From an uncultured Gemmata sp. (GTDB taxonomy: Bacteria; Planctomycetota; Planctomycetia; Gemmatales; Gemmataceae), in the NCBI GenBank assembly GCA_937924775.1, contig CALDUT010000003.1:124001-188000 (forward strand): 64,000 nt of DNA, written 5' to 3'. The notes below the pieces were generated by a model. That model did no database searches. It was not told where the DNA came from and saw nothing but the letters and a program-made list of their open reading frames with translations. A program made the translations under genes and the position numbers. Positions 62,958-64,000 of the stretch are shown piece after piece. The stretch's first letter is position 1. Each line of letters begins with the position of its first letter.

Positions 62958-63749
62958 ATGGCCCAGACACTCGCTGGTCAGGTTGCCCTCGTGACCGGGG
63001 CTTCGTCAGGAATTGGTCGGGCTTGTGCGATCCAATTGGCCGAGGCAGGAGCGGATGTCGCTCTGAACTATCTGACAATGCCCGAAGGAGCTGAATCCGC
63101 AGCCCAGGAGATCGAAAAGCGGGGTCGCCGCGCCCGGCTTTTTCGCGTCGATATTTCCGACCAAGCCGCGGTCGAGCAGATGGTCGCCGACACGGTCGCC
63201 CAGCTTGGACGCGTCGACATCTTCGTTTCCTCCGCGGTCTACAGCGATCGGGAACCTTTTCTCACCGCAAATATGGAGGGTTTCCGCAAAACCATTGATG
63301 TCAGCATGTGGGGAGCCGTCTACGCCTTACGAGCCACTTGTAACCAGATGGTGAAACAGGGCCAAGGGGGATCGGTCGTTATCGTGAGTAGCCCACATGC
63401 TCAAATCGCCTTTCCCAACTGCATGGCTTACAACATGGCTAAAGCCGCGACCGATCAAATGATGCGGACGGCCGCGACTGAGCTGTTGGCCCACAAGATC
63501 CGCGTCAATGCCGTTTACCCTGGTTGGACGGACACTCCGGGCGAACGCAAGTTCTTCTCCGACGAAGCGATTCAGAAAGCCGGGGCAGCATTGCCGTGGG
63601 GGCGACTGGCGAGCGTCGAAGAAATCGCCCGAGCGGTGTTGTTTCTCGCAGAACCCGGTTCCGACTACATCACCGGGACGATTCTGCACGTTGATGGCGG
63701 ATTATTCCTCCCGTGGTGGTCCAAACGCGGCAGCGGCGACAGTCTCTAG
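62958..63749 (+). CDS. Short-chain dehydrogenase/reductase
   Basis: A 263-residue classical SDR. Cofactor motif VTGASSGIGRACAIQLAEAG, then VSSAVYSDREPF in place of the usual NNAG, and the active-site segment with Ser (VIVSSPHAQ) and YNMAKAA (Tyr and Lys). IRVNAVYPGWTDTPGERKFF and ITGTILHVDGGLFLP are also typical. The usual NAG stretch is altered to SSAV, which may affect the fold little. The substrate is unknown; relatives include glucose and 3-oxoacyl reductases. The ATG at 62958 begins the fold, about 190 bases after the FHA stop. Confidence 0.87.
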   Translation: MAQTLAGQVALVTGASSGIGRACAIQLAEAGADVALNYLTMPEGAESAAQEIEKRGRRARLFRVDISDQAAVEQMVADTVAQLGRVDIFVSSAVYSDREPFLTANMEGFRKTIDVSMWGAVYALRATCNQMVKQGQGGSVVIVSSPHAQIAFPNCMAYNMAKAATDQMMRTAATELLAHKIRVNAVYPGWTDTPGERKFFSDEAIQKAGAALPWGRLASVEEIARAVLFLAEPGSDYITGTILHVDGGLFLPWWSKRGSGDSL

Positions 63750-64000
63750 GCTCCAATAGCCCCACAGCCCCGCAGATTTTCTGTCCTGACTGTGACGGTA
63801 TTCCCGCCCAACGGTCCTAACATCCAAGGGGCTGCCAACCCCTGCGGATTCTTGCTGGAACGACAACGCACAACGGTCAGCGACCACTGGTGGCAGGCTA
63901 GCGCGAGCGAGTAGAAACTGGGAATTTGTAAAGACTTACGGTAGATTGGGTGTACCTTCAACGCCGCTGGGTGGGATCTGCGTATTCTCCGCAATCGCGG
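63750..64000. other. Non-coding right edge
   Basis: No gene is supported. A weak AGGGG/CCCCT hairpin lies at 63827-63843. The frames that cross it lack protein-like pattern. Confidence 0.4.

Noticed and set aside
1..64000. tRNA, rRNA, CRISPR array, transposase or prophage
   Set aside because: I looked for T-loop sequences, repeated spacers, DDE/HUH motifs and phage structural families and found none that could be supported; a covariance-model scan could confirm this.

Overview
The window looks like ordinary chromosome of a planctomycete, most likely from the Gemmata group. The grounds are family composition, not a database match: a 1224-residue propeller/HEAT/cytochrome c/ThuA protein, proteins with zinc ribbons ahead of a single membrane anchor, a soluble Ser/Thr kinase, a CBS-SpoIIE phosphatase, an ECF sigma operon, Gfo/Idh/MocA and sugar-phosphate isomerase families, and many Pro/Ala-rich secreted proteins. 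The DNA is GC-rich, genes lie on both strands in short operons, and many starts have weak Shine-Dalgarno sites or use GTG/TTG. I see no rRNA, tRNA, CRISPR array, prophage or transposase.

Layout. 0.1-9.6 kb: lipase-like hydrolase, 3-hydroxyisobutyrate dehydrogenase-like enzyme, WD40 protein, Nudix hydrolase, Ser/Thr kinase, leuA behind a leader region, and a flavin amine oxidase-like protein. 8.5-17.3 kb (minus strand): large propeller/cytochrome/ThuA protein, secreted protein, zinc-ribbon membrane protein and a frameshifted ABC-2 permease. 17.3-17.85 kb: a non-coding gap holding a parS-like palindrome and an AT-rich block. 17.85-19.5 kb: ECF sigma operon. 19.7-31 kb: giant TPR protein, CBS-SpoIIE phosphatase, second Nudix protein, DUF4380-like protein, YgiQ-type radical SAM enzyme, small zinc-ribbon protein, RluA-type pseudouridine synthase. 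31-38 kb: a trypsin-like protease next to a degenerate relative with an internal PDZ domain, sugar-phosphate isomerase-like protein, coiled-coil protein with ispD, RraA-like protein, CnoX-like thioredoxin. 38-46.8 kb: two overlapping membrane glycosyltransferase-like genes, a frameshifted anchored protein, AMP nucleosidase, UxaA-family dehydratase. 46.9-54.8 kb: propeller proteins and a Gfo/Idh/MocA oxidoreductase. 54.8-64 kb: PilZ protein, methyltransferase, asnS, 2-hydroxyacid dehydrogenase, nusB, PHP phosphoesterase, two small secreted proteins, FHA protein, SDR oxidoreductase.

Most genes are housekeeping or lineage-specific envelope functions, with no single obvious new defence or mobile system. 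The most distinctive signals are: (i) a leucine-rich 26-codon leader peptide with a promoter-like element upstream and mutually exclusive RNA pairings before leuA, a candidate attenuator; (ii) a near-perfect parS site beside an AT-rich block; (iii) a protease-fold protein whose catalytic His and Ser are replaced by Ser and Cys and whose domain is split by a PDZ insertion, encoded next to an intact protease; (iv) two genes whose conserved-looking protein continues in another frame.
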